Shown: piece by piece, positions 47,660-59,917 of the stretch
How the letters are laid out: the number at the start of each line of letters is the position of its first letter
How positions within the stretch are numbered: the first letter of the stretch is position 1
From: Spirodela intermedia
Lineage: Eukaryota; Streptophyta; Magnoliopsida; Alismatales; Araceae
NCBI GenBank assembly: GCA_902729315.2
Contig: LR746268.1
Location: 8,291,501-8,355,500 of the forward strand
Direction: 5' to 3'
Length of the DNA stretch: 64,000 bases
Notes under the pieces: model-generated
Database searches by the model: none
Told to the model about the DNA's origin: nothing
The model's input: only the letters and a program-made list of their open reading frames with translations
Position numbers and translations under genes: made by a program

Positions 47660-48565
47660 ACTCTAAATAACTGAAAATGACAAGTACTAAAAATCATGAT
47701 GAAGATTAGACATATGGCTTGACAATGAGAGTCCATAGAAAGAAATTTAAAAAAGAGAGTAAATAAATCAAAATTTAATTCATTAATGAAAGTTGTGTTA
47801 TAATGTAACCAAAGATGACAGATTAAGATAGCAAGATTAAAGAGAAATTGTGATCAATAGTAGAAGAACACAAAATGAGCTGTGGAAAGTAGGAAGAGAA
47901 ATCAAGGCCTTTTGAAGTAGAAGTAGGGACATGAAAAAAAATAGGCTCCAAGTTAGACCTTGCTCAAATGACTTGAATAGGGCACCTATCCATCTATAAC
48001 ATCAACAAGCTCCAAGTCGAACCCTGTGGAACAACTCAGGCTCATATGCTATAAGAAAACCAATAAGAAGAGGATAAAGGGTCGTCGTGGGCCAAGTTGA
48101 CTTGGGAGACACCTGGAAAGAACACCCTTGACAAAGCTGAAGAGCATTAAACTTGACGAATCAAGTGCGTGGACTCTATTTAAGCTCATAAATTATCTTT
48201 CGTTAAAAGCACACCTTATCTAGCTCCCCTTAAGTAACATACCTTAGAGGCTGTTTCATAAAGACCTACTCCTTGAGATCAGCATAAAGAAATGTATTAG
48301 AAATATTTAACTAGTGGAGAGACCATTTTTTATTTATAGTGAGAGAGAGGGCTTGCTATTCTCGCATCTATTTAATTTAAAATTTGAATTGAAGATTCTT
48401 TCTTGTCACCTAATATCTTTGTTGTTGAGGTCAAGTCACAATAAACTTATTTAGTATGTCATTATCTCCACATAATCTATTGAGGAATCACTATTTAGAA
48501 TGCACGGCAATGATCTTTTCTTTTTTCGTGATTTTTCAAATATCTTCTCATCGTAACTTCCGACT
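47660..48565. other. Gene-free AT-rich sequence
   Basis: No exon, LTR pair or RNA gene recognised. A few stretches (around 47890-48120) look like decayed transposon sequence, but I could not assign a family. Confidence 0.4.
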
Positions 48566-48860
48566 TGTTGGCATATGAATTTCAAGTTTGAATCTTGTAC
48601 CAGACTTGATACTCCATGAATTTAGGAGTTTCTTCACTGAAGCTTCAACATGCCATTGTCCGAGTTTGAATTTTGTACTTGACTTAATATTATGTGAATT
48701 TTCATGTGTTTCTTTGCAAAGGCTTCTAACATGTTGTCGTCTGAGTTATGAGTTTGAATCTTACACCTAACTCAACATTATGTAAATTTCTAGGTATTTA
48801 TTTGCTAAATCATTCAACTTATTGTCGTTCAAGTTCCAAGTTCAAATCATAAGATTATGA
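48566..48860. repeat. Short tandem array, about 80-95-bp units
   Basis: Three to four degenerate units, each with the order: TTGTCGTCYGAGTT, AGTTTGAATCTT, ACTTGATAYTATGTGAATTT, a run of TTTCTTYGC, then TTCAACATG. Starts at about 48566, 48652, 48732 and 48821 (last partial). No coding potential. Confidence 0.6.
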
Positions 48861-50135
48861 TATTTTTCACATATTTCATTGCATGTGTTGTCACTAGATT
48901 TCTTGTACTTATATATTATATCTAAGATGCTACATTAGTTCTAACATATAAAGATCTTAAGGATTAACTCCTTGTATTTATTTGTTAGCTATAGTAAGAT
49001 CACAAGAGAATTAACATTATACATATTGAATAATACTCAAAAGTATTAAACCTTTAACACAAACTCTTATGAAATATATTAGATATTTAATAAACATTCA
49101 ATAAATAAATGTTCACTTGTATCAAAATCAAGGGCATCAACAATAACAGCGATGACACCAAAGATTTTGGAATTTGAGGAGGCCCTAAATTTCAAGGGTG
49201 ATGGGTTTAAGTCTAAACTAAAGTTGGGTGACATATTAGTGGTCATTGCCACCACTGATGTGAAGGACTTGACAAAAATCTGGAACAAAGGCTTGATGAG
49301 AACTGATAATCAAAGGTGGTGGTGGTGGTGGTGATGGTGATGGTGGAAGGTAAAGATAATGACATTGGGATCATGCTCTCTTCCTCCCTGCTGGTTTGTT
49401 GTCTTCACACAGAATAATAGAATGTAAAAACAAAAAGAGTAAAGTATGTATAAGATGTCCTAGAGACACTATTGCCTAACAAGAGATAGGCCATATGTTG
49501 AAATGTGGCTCTTTGGACTGGCAAGAATGAGTCATGTGCCTATTAAATGGATCACATGCCCAACATAGACTAATGCAAAATAAGTACCACACGAGAATAA
49601 GGACAATAATGATTGTTGAGTCCTACCACATCATTTTTACGTGATAAGCAACTCATAATTAATATATTTGGTCCATTAGTTTGTGTTAACTAATATATAT
49701 TTAATGAGACATCAAGTAATATATACTTTAGTTTAATTGTGTGATATACATGCTTAATGTATGATTTTAATATATTTTTATAGAATATTTCTATTTTGAA
49801 TATTATTTAATCATATCTTTATATACTTTGATGATAAGTTGAGAAGGTTCAACTAGAGAAGAGGGGAAAGGATGGTGATGAGGATGAAGAAGAATAGAAT
49901 GTGGATGAAGGCAACCAAAAGATCATAGAAGAGGATGACAAGAAGAATATAGATTATGAAGATGACAAGGGAACCTCTAGGGTGACAAAAACCTTACTGC
50001 AACAAAGGCCCTAACGTGACATAAAGACATCAAGGGAAGCTCTAGGAAAACAAAAACTTTGAAGTGATAGAGATCTTACGGGCTACTTCTTTAATGATGG
50101 AGATGGCAATGAAAGCCCCATTAACTTTGATACAA
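48861..50135. other. AT-rich sequence with possible decayed coding relics
   Basis: A GGT/GAT trinucleotide run lies at 49314-49345. Two acidic, protein-like stretches in one frame (about 49145-49320 and 49835-50000, rich in E, D and K) are interrupted by stops. They may be remnants of a gene or of transposon coding. No family recognised. Confidence 0.35.
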
Positions 50136-50399
50136 TGTTAACAAATATAGAGAGACGAAAACAAGGTGGTAATACCATATTTACAAGAGAGAGAAAACGG
50201 AGAAGAGAAAGAAAGATGAGAGGGCGATAGGATGAAAGCACACACTTAGCCAAGCCTCGTATAACCTTTATATAATGTTAAAAGGACATAAAAACGGTGA
50301 GGACCAAAAGGTGACGAGCCCATAAATACAGCAAGGACCAAGATGTGAGAAGCCCATTAACCAAGATATGGGAAGCCTACAATAAAACTATATCTAACA
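50136..50399 (-). mobile_element. Solo LTR (TGTTAA family, 264 bp)
   Basis: Clean ends TGTTAACAAATA and ATATCTAACA. On the left is TTTGATACAA, resembling a reversed primer site (TTGTATCAAA), which suggests minus orientation. Similar to 14832-15128 and 20532-20820. Confidence 0.65.
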
Positions 50400-51730
50400 T
50401 CAATCACTCTTGTTACCAAAAATAAATATTTTCTTAATTAAAAATTGACATGAGGTGGTGTTGATGATACTAAACCAAGTAGAGGGAGACAAGTTGGCCA
50501 AATTCCACTTGGTGGAGCTTAACGACCTACAAGGATCATTAACAAAGTTGTGCTATATGGGATCATGTGAAGATTAACTCTCCCAACTCAAGATTATCCC
50601 TACTAACACTTAAGGCATATGCAAAATTTTATGTAAAATATTCTATTCTCTATCAGCAATATAAGACCTCCTTAATAATGGTCCATGACAAAAAGTTTTT
50701 ATTTTAGAGGGGACGGAGGGAGATGACTCTCGGCATCACCAATAGTTAGGGAAAGTTCACTTAATCTCAAAGAAGATTCCTCATGTAGGATAAAGAGAAA
50801 AAACGGATGAGAAAGGCTGATGGTTTACTCATAATGGAAAATGTGATGCCTCAAGGAGAGTGGAAGGGTGAGTTTTCTTCACACACCAACAACCTCTAAG
50901 TATTTGATGCAAATCTGAAGTGGGATGTCAAATCCAATTCTTTTCACCAATCATGAACCAATAACCGAAATTATTAAGAAAGTATTAAAAAAAACGATTT
51001 GGGTCTAATGAAATGATTTTGTCACTTAGATGCTCAATAGATTGAAGCTTTATATGATTTAATGATTGGATCAGATCCAAATCTTTTGAGTGATATTGGT
51101 GACTAATATTATTTAATAGATGAATTCAATATTAGAAGATTGATATAATAGTCTTAAGGGTCAGTTTTTTTTCCTCTTCTTGGTGACATGGATAACGTGA
51201 AATTGATGAAGATCTAATTTGATAAAACATGATTCTTGTGGATTTTATTTTATATCAACATCATTGAGATTAAAATCTTATAAGACATGATATGATGACG
51301 AAAATGAACAAGATTATGGAAAAAAAGAATGTCTTAGAATTATATCATCTATTTTGTGGGTTGATGTCCTATGACTCAAAGTACACTTCTTATTTCTAAC
51401 ATGGATAATCTGATATTTATGTACACATAGTTTGATACTAAATAATTCACTTAGATTTAAAATTTTGGATTTCATCAATCGTTCAATAGATGAGATAGTA
51501 TTGCCGCTAAGCACGAACGTGGAACAAAATTTGAGTGGGAAGGTTCATCTCACCAGAATCGCGAAGAACGAACGGCCGCAATGGCATTCCTGCTCAAGCG
51601 GAATGGCCTGAAGAAGTCCCGGAAACCCTCTGAATTTATCAATCTGGTGCAAGATGGGAAGTGGCATGGGCATCCATGGAGGTGGAGGAAGAGGATGACT
51701 TAAGAGCATTTTCCTAAAAGCTGAGTTCGC
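50400..51730. other. Intergenic sequence before the bHLH gene
   Basis: AT-rich with no recognised exon until about 51560. A 40-codon open frame at 51581-51703 (starts MAFLLKRNGLKK) in more GC-rich sequence resembles no family I know and may be a 5' UTR or chance frame. Confidence 0.4.
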
Positions 51731-51737
51731 CTGTGAC

Positions 51738-51786
51738 TTGCTCTCTCTCTCTCTCTCTATCTCTATCTATCTATCTATCTATACAC
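51738..51786. repeat. CT/CTAT microsatellite
   Basis: (CT)n passing into (CTAT)n, upstream of the bHLH gene. Confidence 0.9.
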
Positions 51787-51902
51787 ATCTATCTTCTTCT
51801 CCCTCCCCTGACCACCCAAAGTTTCACTCCGATCGCGAGAGCCAGCTCGGGTTTAACTTGGATGTAGCGTTGGAAGAACGGCAATATGGCCCTATGAGTG
51901 AC

Positions 51903-51903
<1 letters not shown>

Positions 51904-51957
<54 letters not shown>
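51904..51957. repeat. (CT)n microsatellite, about 53 bp
   Basis: Pure CT repeat upstream of the bHLH gene; one of several such tracts in 51738-52980. Confidence 0.95.
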
Positions 51958-51960
<3 letters not shown>

Positions 51961-52736
51961 CCCACCCTTCCCCCCCGCGTCCCTCGTCTCTCTTTTCTCC
52001 AAAAGCTCCTTCCCCCCAAGTCCTGCGGACTCAACAGCTGGAGCGCCACTCAGAGTCTTCGGGGAGGCCCGAAGATTACGAGGCAAAACGGAATGTTAAT
52101 GATTGCACCTCACTGGCCGGTGACACTTGAGCGAAGAACCGCAGCTTCCGCTGGCAAAACCGACGCAAACCCGGGATCCCTCCTCCCCTTTGCCGGTCAC
52201 GGGACAACAGTCCAAGAGAGAGCGAGAGAGAGCAAGAGAGAGAGAGAGAGAGACTTTCGAGTCACCTCTCCGTCGTCCGTTATGAATTAACAAGGATCTA
52301 TTCGCTCCGTTCTACGGTGGAGATTCCTGAAGAACTCAGCTGCGGGTACTAGCTGGCCGATTGCTTTCGTTCTGATAAACGGGAGGAGAAACCGGCGAGA
52401 GAGCCAGCCAGCGAGACGGTCGCTGCTTGAGCGCCACATATAAGCTCCACTTTTGTGTTATAACCGCCGAAATCATTACCCCCGGAACCAGGCTCCGACG
52501 AGGCCTGACGCGTTTCACTCTTGCTTCTTGTCATGTGCTCCCTGAGTTGGGGGTTTCTACGGCGATACCACTCGGCTGAAGGAGAGAGTTGTACCCGCGG
52601 CGTCTTCCGGGTAAAGCGGGTCGACTCGGGTGGAAGAGCCGCCATCGTCGTCGAGAAGTCTTTGCAGCACGCGGGAGTTTGCTATCCGTTTTTGTTCCCA
52701 TTCGTGGATAACGGCATCCGCTTATGATTGAATCTC

Positions 52737-52837
<101 letters not shown>

Positions 52838-52937
52838 CGGTCTAAATTCGTCACCTTGCCCCCTGTGCCCATTTCCCATTCCCATAGCCATCCCCTCGCC
52901 GCTTCCAGCCCCTGAGAGCTCCTCCCTTCCTGCTTCT

Positions 52938-52983
<46 letters not shown>

Positions 52984-52990
52984 GTCTCAG

Positions 52991-54280
52991 GGAGGAGGAG
53001 ACCATGATATCTTCCCCTGGGATGAGAAGACTTGGGTCTTCCTCGATTCGGACAACTCCGGCGGGATCGATGGAAGACCCGGTGAGAAGCCGGCGGGAGA
53101 GTCGGGCTCCAACAGTCTGACGGAGGTGGTGACTCTGTCTGCGCAGAAGAGGCCCCGAAACGGGTTGAAGAAAGGGAAGAACGTCACGTTGGAAAACGAG
53201 AAAACGGGCGCCGCTGGGGAGCCTGACCATGAGATTCATATCTGGACAGAGAGGGAGAGGAGAAAGAAGATGAGAAACATGTTCGGCAGCCTCCATGCCC
53301 TTCTTCCTCAGCTACCAGCCAAGGTAAGGACCTAACAATTCAAACTCCACGTCAAAAGAGAAAGTGTTTTAGGTTTTTGCCATGGACAGAGGGAATTCCT
53401 TAATCTTTTCTTCCACCATTAACGAAAAATACTCAAGCTGCTGATATGAGTTTTCGACTTCTCCTACCACGCAAACGGCAAGAACAAGATGCCCGCTTCG
53501 TTTTCATTCGCCATTAAATTATTTGATAACACAGAATCGCTATACCTGGCCGTGTGGACACTCGGAGCTATGCTTTTGTCTACCCTTTCCTGTGTTTATT
53601 AGCAGAAAAACCTCGGTTATGCGCGGTGCGAGTTAGAGAGAGAGAGGATATATATATAGAGAGGGAGAGAGAGAGAGAGTTGGTTGAATGTCGGTTCCGA
53701 TGAGCTGTGGAGCTTCTTGTTCACCTTTCTAGACCGCCAGATGGGATACTCCATTATCATTTTCATTCTTCGCTTCCTGAGGAATCGCCCGTTTTCCAGG
53801 CAGATAAATCAACGATTGTGGACGAAGCTATAAAGACGATTAAAACCCTAGAAGCCACTCTCAAGAGACTGCAGAAGCAGAAGATGGAGAGGATCCGGGG
53901 AGTCATCCTCGATAGCCCCATTCCCGTGACGGCACATCAGTGGCAAGCTACAGGAGAGTCCTCGAGGGAGGCGTTCATGGCGGACCAGGGGAAGAGCTGG
54001 CCATCAGCGGCCTCCTCCGAGCTCCGCTTCCCGCAGTGTTTCCAGACCTGGTCTTCACCCAACGTAGTCGTGAGCGTGACCGGAGCCGACGCTCACATCA
54101 ACATTTGCGCCGTGACAAAGCCGGGACTCATCGCCGCCATCGTCTACGCGCTGGAGAAGCATAACCTGGAGGTCCTTTCTGCTCACGTCTCCTGCGACTA
54201 CTTCAGGAGCATGTTCATGATCCATGCACAAGTGAGTATCAGAAGAACCCTATTTTTGTCTCATTTTAATCTCCCCCACC

Positions 54281-54313
<33 letters not shown>

Positions 54314-54591
54314 ACTGAACACGTTTCTCAATCTGCCTATGCATACATATCTACACACACGAACACACAGAGAGAGAGAGAGAGAGAGAGAGTTCACGCC
54401 AAGCGGTTCCAAGAGAGGACGCTCCAAATAAGATCCTTAGATTCCCACTGCTCGATCTGCCGTTCATGAAGAGTTACGTTGATTCTGGCATTGAACAGGC
54501 CAACGGAGCTCCCGACACGTTCCCGGAGGCGCTGCCATTGGAGGAGATCTTCAAGTCGGCAGTCGAAGATATCATACCGTGGATTTCGTGA
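52991..54591 (+). CDS. bHLH transcription factor, ZHOUPI/bHLH95-like (3 visible exons, 5' exon not found)
   Basis: Coding exons 52991-53323, 53800-54231 and 54499-54591, all phase 0 with GT-AG introns, giving 285 visible residues. The basic region [16 protein letters not shown] has the H-E-R-R pattern of E-box binders. Helix 1 ([11 protein letters not shown]) ends exon 1, and [20 protein letters not shown] starts exon 2. After a linker, [38 protein letters not shown] and the last exon ([19 protein letters not shown]) form the ACT-like C-terminal domain of the Arabidopsis ZOU/RGE1 (bHLH95) group, which acts in the endosperm nucleus to control endosperm breakdown and embryonic cuticle formation. 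The function here is inferred from the family. The frame is open upstream to 52916 without any ATG. CATCGTCTCAG at 52980-52990, behind a CT tract, is a good splice acceptor, so the start codon probably lies in an upstream exon I could not identify. Confidence 0.85.
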
Positions 54592-56383
54592 CTCTCTCTT
54601 CGCCGGAGCAGAGATCGTGATTGCTACGCCTTCATGAACCCTACCTTCAGACTCAGCGGATTTTCATTACTCCTTTTTCCGCGTTAAACTGAGATCAACA
54701 TGAACTCCTCGATACCCCATTAGGATTATGTGGTTGAACTCATCGTGCACCAGTTTAATGGCATGTTCGTCTAGATTCAGCGATCTTCCATGCTGTGTAT
54801 TGTTGTTGGCAGATGTTCTGTGGCTTATAATCGCTGATCCCTTCGGATCGATCTTCCTCGGCCTGTATATCTCTTGGTTGACTGCAAAGTCAGACATGAA
54901 ATGAGGTCTATCAACCATGCAGCATACGAGAAACAAAGTATAGGACCAATTTTAGTCGTCCCATGCAGCTGGTCTTATGGCCTAATTGAGCGTAACTAAA
55001 AACGGATTTTTTTCCCAAAATCATGGAATAAGCTAGGATTTGCACAATGCACCCACTCGGTAGATCCTCCCAATTGACCCATGCATGATCGTTGGCGAAA
55101 CATTGGTGAATCGTACCCTAACTTCATCTGGAAACATCACCGTTGCCCAAAGTCTCCGCAACCTTAAAACCTAAGCAATATATTGATCTTCAATATTTTC
55201 TTATTGCAATTGTATGGTTAATAGAGTTGGAAATCGGGTCGGCCCGGTTTCGGAGGCCCTGACCTCGATATGGTTGATTCCAGTTCTGAGCCCTTCTCGG
55301 GGCTTTACTCTGGGCCCTGGCCATGTGGCCCATTTTAGGCCCAAACTCCTTCGCCTGTGGTGGTACAGCTGGCGGTGGCTCATGAAAAGGAGAGATGCAT
55401 CTGGAAGGCGGCCCGGCCCACTGGGAGAATCGCGCATTTTTGCCACGCTGTCCAGAATGTCCGCGTGGCATCCAGTTCATCTTGATCGTTATTTCTCTGT
55501 GGGCCCCTGTCCCTCTCTTCACGTTGAAATTAAGAAATCCATTCACGTGTGTAAAAACTTGGCGTAACGCAGGAAAATGGCAGGGAAGTCAACAATCAGC
55601 TGTAATCCCATTTATTTTGACCTTCAAACGTGTCGCATGGCGGGTGGTATGTCGATTTAATGGAGGACTCTATCGAGGCGACTGGCAGCGCCTCCTGCCC
55701 CCATCTACTCCGACGATAATCCATCTGACGGTAAGGCTGGTCGGGCATGGTTTTTCACGTGGAAAAGTCAAAGATGCCGAACCCACGTGTCTTGGCCCTG
55801 GCGTATCATCCCAACCGGGGCCTGATCCCGAGTGGGAGAGATACAGAGAGAAAGAGGGAGAGAGAGAGAGAGATAGTAGATATATAAAGATATATATATA
55901 TATCTAGAGAGAGAGAGAGAGGACGTCGACTATAGTTCCCGGGGCAACATCACATGGGGGTGGGGCAGACGTGAAAGGCCTGTGCTACCGATCGAGGGAG
56001 ACGGTCCACGGACGGCATGCTCATCTCACCTCTCTGCAACTCATTATTAGAGAGAGAAAATCGAGTTGACTCCAATCCGGAGAGCGTTGAGGGCCAGCCG
56101 GGTCGGCCCTTCCTCGTCTTACTCCTCTGTTCGACGCCCGAGGGAAATAAATCACCTGCGCGAGGGCTCTCAGCAGCCTCGCCGCCGCATTCATTGCACA
56201 GCGGAGGCCTCGCGCAGAGCGGAGGCCCTGGCGAGGGCCTCGGCTTGCCTGACTTTGATTTGGGTCACCGATGATCAACTGTCTTCCATTTGCGGCAGGA
56301 GCTCTTAAATATTCTGCAGGTCGCATCATGACAGCTGCGATCTCTCTTTCTCTCTCCATCGCGGCTTTCCCACGGTATCGCTC

Positions 56384-56415
<32 letters not shown>

Positions 56416-56812
56416 ACAGACTGTAGATTAGACCCACTCTGTTGACGAAGATTCTACAATCCCGACACCTAAGAATTCTAGAGAAATTCCGACGTCCGAC
56501 TCGCCGACGAAGGATGAGTCATCGCCCTCTCCCATATGTCCAGCAGAGACAAAATTCCTAGAATGGCCCCTTCGTCGTGGAAACACCCAGGTATGGGAGC
56601 TCCGCCATCTCTCCCTCTCTCTGAGAAGCCATCCCTTGAGTGCCCGGCCGCTAGGCTTCCTCGCCTCCGCTTCTCTCCGAAGCCTCCGCCGGTCTGGTTT
56701 GTCCTCTGCTAGCCCGTCGGATTCTTCGGTTCGTCCTTCCTCTGAAAAAACTCGAGTTTCTTTTCTTCTTCCGGCTATTTTCGCCCTCGCCGGAGGAACC
56801 GAGGGGGAAGGA
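54592..56812. other. Intergenic region and 5' leader of the receptor-like kinase gene
   Basis: No exon recognised. It contains several GGCCCA/TGGGCC-type motifs at about 55240-55440, GA tracts at about 55853-55920 and a CT tract at 56384-56405. The last 150 bp before 56813 are probably the kinase 5' UTR. The open frame extending upstream of the ATG to 56636 lacks an in-frame ATG that would fit the family. Confidence 0.5.
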
Positions 56813-58700
56813 ATGGCAGTGAAAGAGAAAAGCTCGCCCTCGCCCTTCCTCAACGACCAGCTCTCGAAGCGCACATTCATCTTCGGGCTCCGTCTGTGGG
56901 TCATCGTGGGGATCTGCATCGGCGCCGGCTTCGTGCTGATCCTCTTCCTCATCTCACTATGCATTGTCCACAAGCGCAATCGGAACCGCCGCCGCCGCCG
57001 CCGCCGCGGCGAGTACCTCCCGGAGGGATTCCACAAGCCCACCTCCCCTGTCGTCACCAAGGAGACTCAAGAAATCCGGGTCGACCCATTCCGTTCCGGC
57101 GATCCCAAGGTCCCCCTCGCCGGTTCCCATCCTAAGGAACAGGCGGCGGCGCTTTCCCCAGTACAAGGGGAGAAGGCCGTGGGACTCCACGGGATCCACA
57201 TCGAGCTCGGGAAGGTCCACCGCGTCACCTACCCTGAACGCGGGACCGGCGGCGGCGGGTCGTCGAATGGAAGCGGGGAGCACAGGCCGACCGATCAGGC
57301 GGCGGTCCCCATCCCCGAGGTGTCTCATTTAGGATGGGGGCACTGGTACACCCTCCGGGAGCTCGAGGAGGCAACCGGCGGATTCTCCGACGAGAACGTC
57401 ATTGGCCAGGGGGGGTACGGCATCGTCTACCATGGAATTCTCCAGGACAACAGCCAGATCGCCGTGAAGAACTTGCTCAACAACAAGTAAACCCCTTCCG
57501 TCGCATCCCCCCGAGAAATCTACCCTTCGATCCTCTGCTCACGATCGATTCGATCCTTCCTCCTCTGACTTTCAGGGGGCAAGCCGAGAGGGAATTCAAG
57601 GTCGAAGTGGAGGCGATCGGGCGAGTCCGGCACAAGAACCTGGTGAGGCTACTCGGATACTGCGCCGAAGGAGCTCACAGGTATTGCCCATCCCCTACCT
57701 TATTCGGCAGATCATCGTCTTCCTTCCTTCACGGGCGAACAACAAGATCTCATCTTGCGCCATTCCCCCGGCAGGATGCTCGTCTACGAGTACGTGGATA
57801 ACGGGAACTTAGAGCAGTGGCTCCACGGCGACGTCGGCCCCAGCAGCCCCCTCTCGTGGGACGTCCGCATGAACATCATCCTCGGAACGGCGAAAGGGTG
57901 AGTCTCCGGCGAACGAACTCGCCCCCTTCCTTCCTTCCTTCTCCGTCGGCCATGAACGAGCCTCCCCCTGTTGCAGGCTAATGTACCTGCACGAAGCCCT
58001 CGAGCCCAAGGTCGTCCACCGCGACGTGAAGTCCAGCAACATCCTGCTCGACAAGCAGTGGACTCCCAAGGTCTCCGACTTCGGCCTCGCCAAGCTCCTC
58101 GGCTCGGAGAGGACCTACGTGACGACCCGTGTCATGGGCACCTTCGGGTGAGTCCCCCGGGAAAAACTCCTCCCCTCCCCTCCTCGGAGGCTCCTCGCTG
58201 CCACCGCTGACCACATCCCTCTGGTTCTCCGGCAGCTACGTGGCCCCCGAGTACGCCAGCACGGGGATGCTGAACGAGAGGAGCGACGTCTTCAGCTTCG
58301 GCATCCTGATAATGGAGATCATATCGGGCCGGAAGCCCGTTGACTACAGCCGCCCCCCCGGCGAGGTCTCCAATCATTTTCATCATCATCATCATCTTCT
58401 CCATTTTCGGCCTCGTCCTTCCCCGCGGTTCCTTCCTCAACCCTGTCGCCCCTGACGGTCGTTTTTTAGGTTAACCTGGTGGACTGGCTGAAGACGATGG
58501 TGAGCAACCGGAACTCCGAGGGCGTCCTGGATCCCAAGATGAGCGATGGGCCCTCTTCCAGAGCCCTGAAGAGGACCCTCCTGGTGGCGCTCCGCTGCGT
58601 TGACCCCGACTCCCTGAAGCGGCCGAAGATGGGGCAGGTCATCCACATGCTCGAGGTCGACGACTTCCCCTACCGCGACGTGAGTACCAGCTCCCCTCTG

Positions 58701-58735
<35 letters not shown>

Positions 58736-58918
58736 GCATGATCCAAGCTTCTGCCTCCAATTATCCAGGAGCGGAGAGCCGGGCACGAGCCAGCGGCGGC
58801 GGGGCATGACAGCCCGAACGTGAGGGTGAGGCTCTCGGAGAAACCGCCCGCCATGGAAGCCGGCGACGGCAGCGCCGACTCCGGGAGCGCCGCCAGGTGG
58901 CAAAGAAGAGACAACTGA
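56813..58918 (+). CDS. Receptor-like Ser/Thr protein kinase, At4g01330/At1g01540 type (7 exons)
   Basis: Exons 56813-57486, 57576-57680, 57775-57897, 57977-58147, 58236-58365, 58470-58679 and 58769-58918 give 520 residues with no frame break. There is no leucine-rich ectodomain. A short N-terminus with [17 protein letters not shown] leads into one membrane segment (residues about 26-52), followed by a basic juxtamembrane run. The kinase domain starts after [20 protein letters not shown] (about residue 178). Glycine loop [12 protein letters not shown], catalytic lysine in AVKNLL, catalytic loop [13 protein letters not shown] (an RD kinase), DFGLAKLL, activation segment [16 protein letters not shown]. 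The C-terminal ERRAGHEP tail is encoded by exon 7. Motifs and order fit the plasma-membrane kinase clade of Arabidopsis At4g01330; ligand and pathway are unknown. The ATG at 56813 gives the conserved family N-terminus. Confidence 0.95.
58702..58731. repeat. (CT)n microsatellite in kinase intron 6
   Basis: A CT tract upstream of the exon 7 acceptor TTATCCAG; it may act as an extended polypyrimidine tract. Confidence 0.85.
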
Positions 58919-59246
58919 CATGAGCCCACCGTTTTAGGCTCGCGTTGACCTCCGAAACCGCCCTTTCTTGGATCATTCTCTTTTTTTACGATACACGTCA
59001 GTGATTCCAATACCAAACCAGATACAGCGGAGAACCGAGTCAATTTTGATGAATTTGTCGGTGGGGTGTCATCGGGCCGGGCCTCCTGGGCCCGGAGGAA
59101 GCCCACCATGACGAGCTTTGGCCCGAAAATTTTACGGATTGTATGAGGCCTAATCTTGCTCTTAATTCTCCGATCACGACCGCACTGATCTCCTTCGATT
59201 ACCCGATCGGGGTAGAAATGGGGAAACTCGATGGTTTTGGCCTAAA

Positions 59247-59608
59247 TGACTGCCCTTATTGGGCCCACGCCAGCCCAATATTCAAGAAGGTCCCACCATT
59301 GTACAGGACATTAATCTCCGTCTTCACCCGTGTGGGTCCTAACGGCTTGGCCAAAATGACGGGCCTTATTGGACTCATCCCAGCCCAATAATTAAGATGG
59401 TCCCGCCACTGACGTCAATCTCCGACTTCACCATGTGGGCCCAATGGGATGGCCCGAATGGCTGCCCTGATTGGGCCCAAGACAGCCCAATATTTAACAA
59501 AAACTCGCCACTGCACGACGTTTAATCTCCGTCTTCATCCGTGTGGGCCCAATGGTTAGCCCAAACGGATACTCTTATTGGGTTAAATCTAGCCCAATAA
59601 TTAAGACC
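59247..59608. repeat. Tandem repeat, 102-110-bp units, rich in TGGGCC/AGCCCA elements
   Basis: Units begin at about 59247, 59357, 59459 and 59565 (last partial). Each has the order: TTATTGGGCCC, CAGCCCAATA, TTAAGA, GGTCCCRCCACTG, AATCTCCGTCTTCA, GTGTGGGCCCAATGG. TGGGCC/T (site II) cores are bound by TCP factors in promoters of plant ribosomal-protein genes. The array ends about 310 bp before the eS10 start codon, so it may serve as amplified promoter elements. Confidence 0.85.
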
Positions 59609-59795
59609 CGATAAAATTTTCTATTTCTAAAAGGGGATTTTTTTCGCGGCATCGCTATTTAATTTGTTGCCCATATAGGCCCATTCCAAATATCTGTTTG
59701 GCATGAGAAATCATTTGAGGAAGGCCCATAAAAATCCTACATTGACCCAATAATAATATGCCACGGCCTCCCGGACTCGGCCCACTAGAGGACGA

Positions 59796-59803
59796 TATAA
59801 ATA
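59796..59803 (+). promoter_or_regulatory. TATA box of the eS10 gene
   Basis: TATAAATA lies 115-122 bp upstream of the ATG, between the site II array and the telo-box-like motif. Confidence 0.6.
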
Positions 59804-59819
59804 CGTATCGGGCGTCAGA

Positions 59820-59828
59820 GTAGGGTTT
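59820..59828 (+). promoter_or_regulatory. Telo-box-like motif of the eS10 gene
   Basis: GTAGGGTTT, 8 of 9 bases of the reversed telo-box (TTAGGGTTT), which together with site II elements is typical of plant ribosomal-protein promoters. It lies just after the TATA box. Confidence 0.6.
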
Positions 59829-59917
59829 CCTTCCACCGGCGGCGCATCGGCTTGAAGCTCTACGGCCTGCTCTGCCTCTTCTCTCGTTTGCGGCTGCCGA
59901 CCTAAGCAACTGCAGCC

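Noticed and set aside
48560-48860. CRISPR-like spaced repeats
   Set aside because: Units are degenerate and without constant spacers; the genome is eukaryotic.
52991-53120. ATG at 53004 as bHLH start codon
   Set aside because: It reads in another frame and reaches a stop at 53120 before the bHLH domain.
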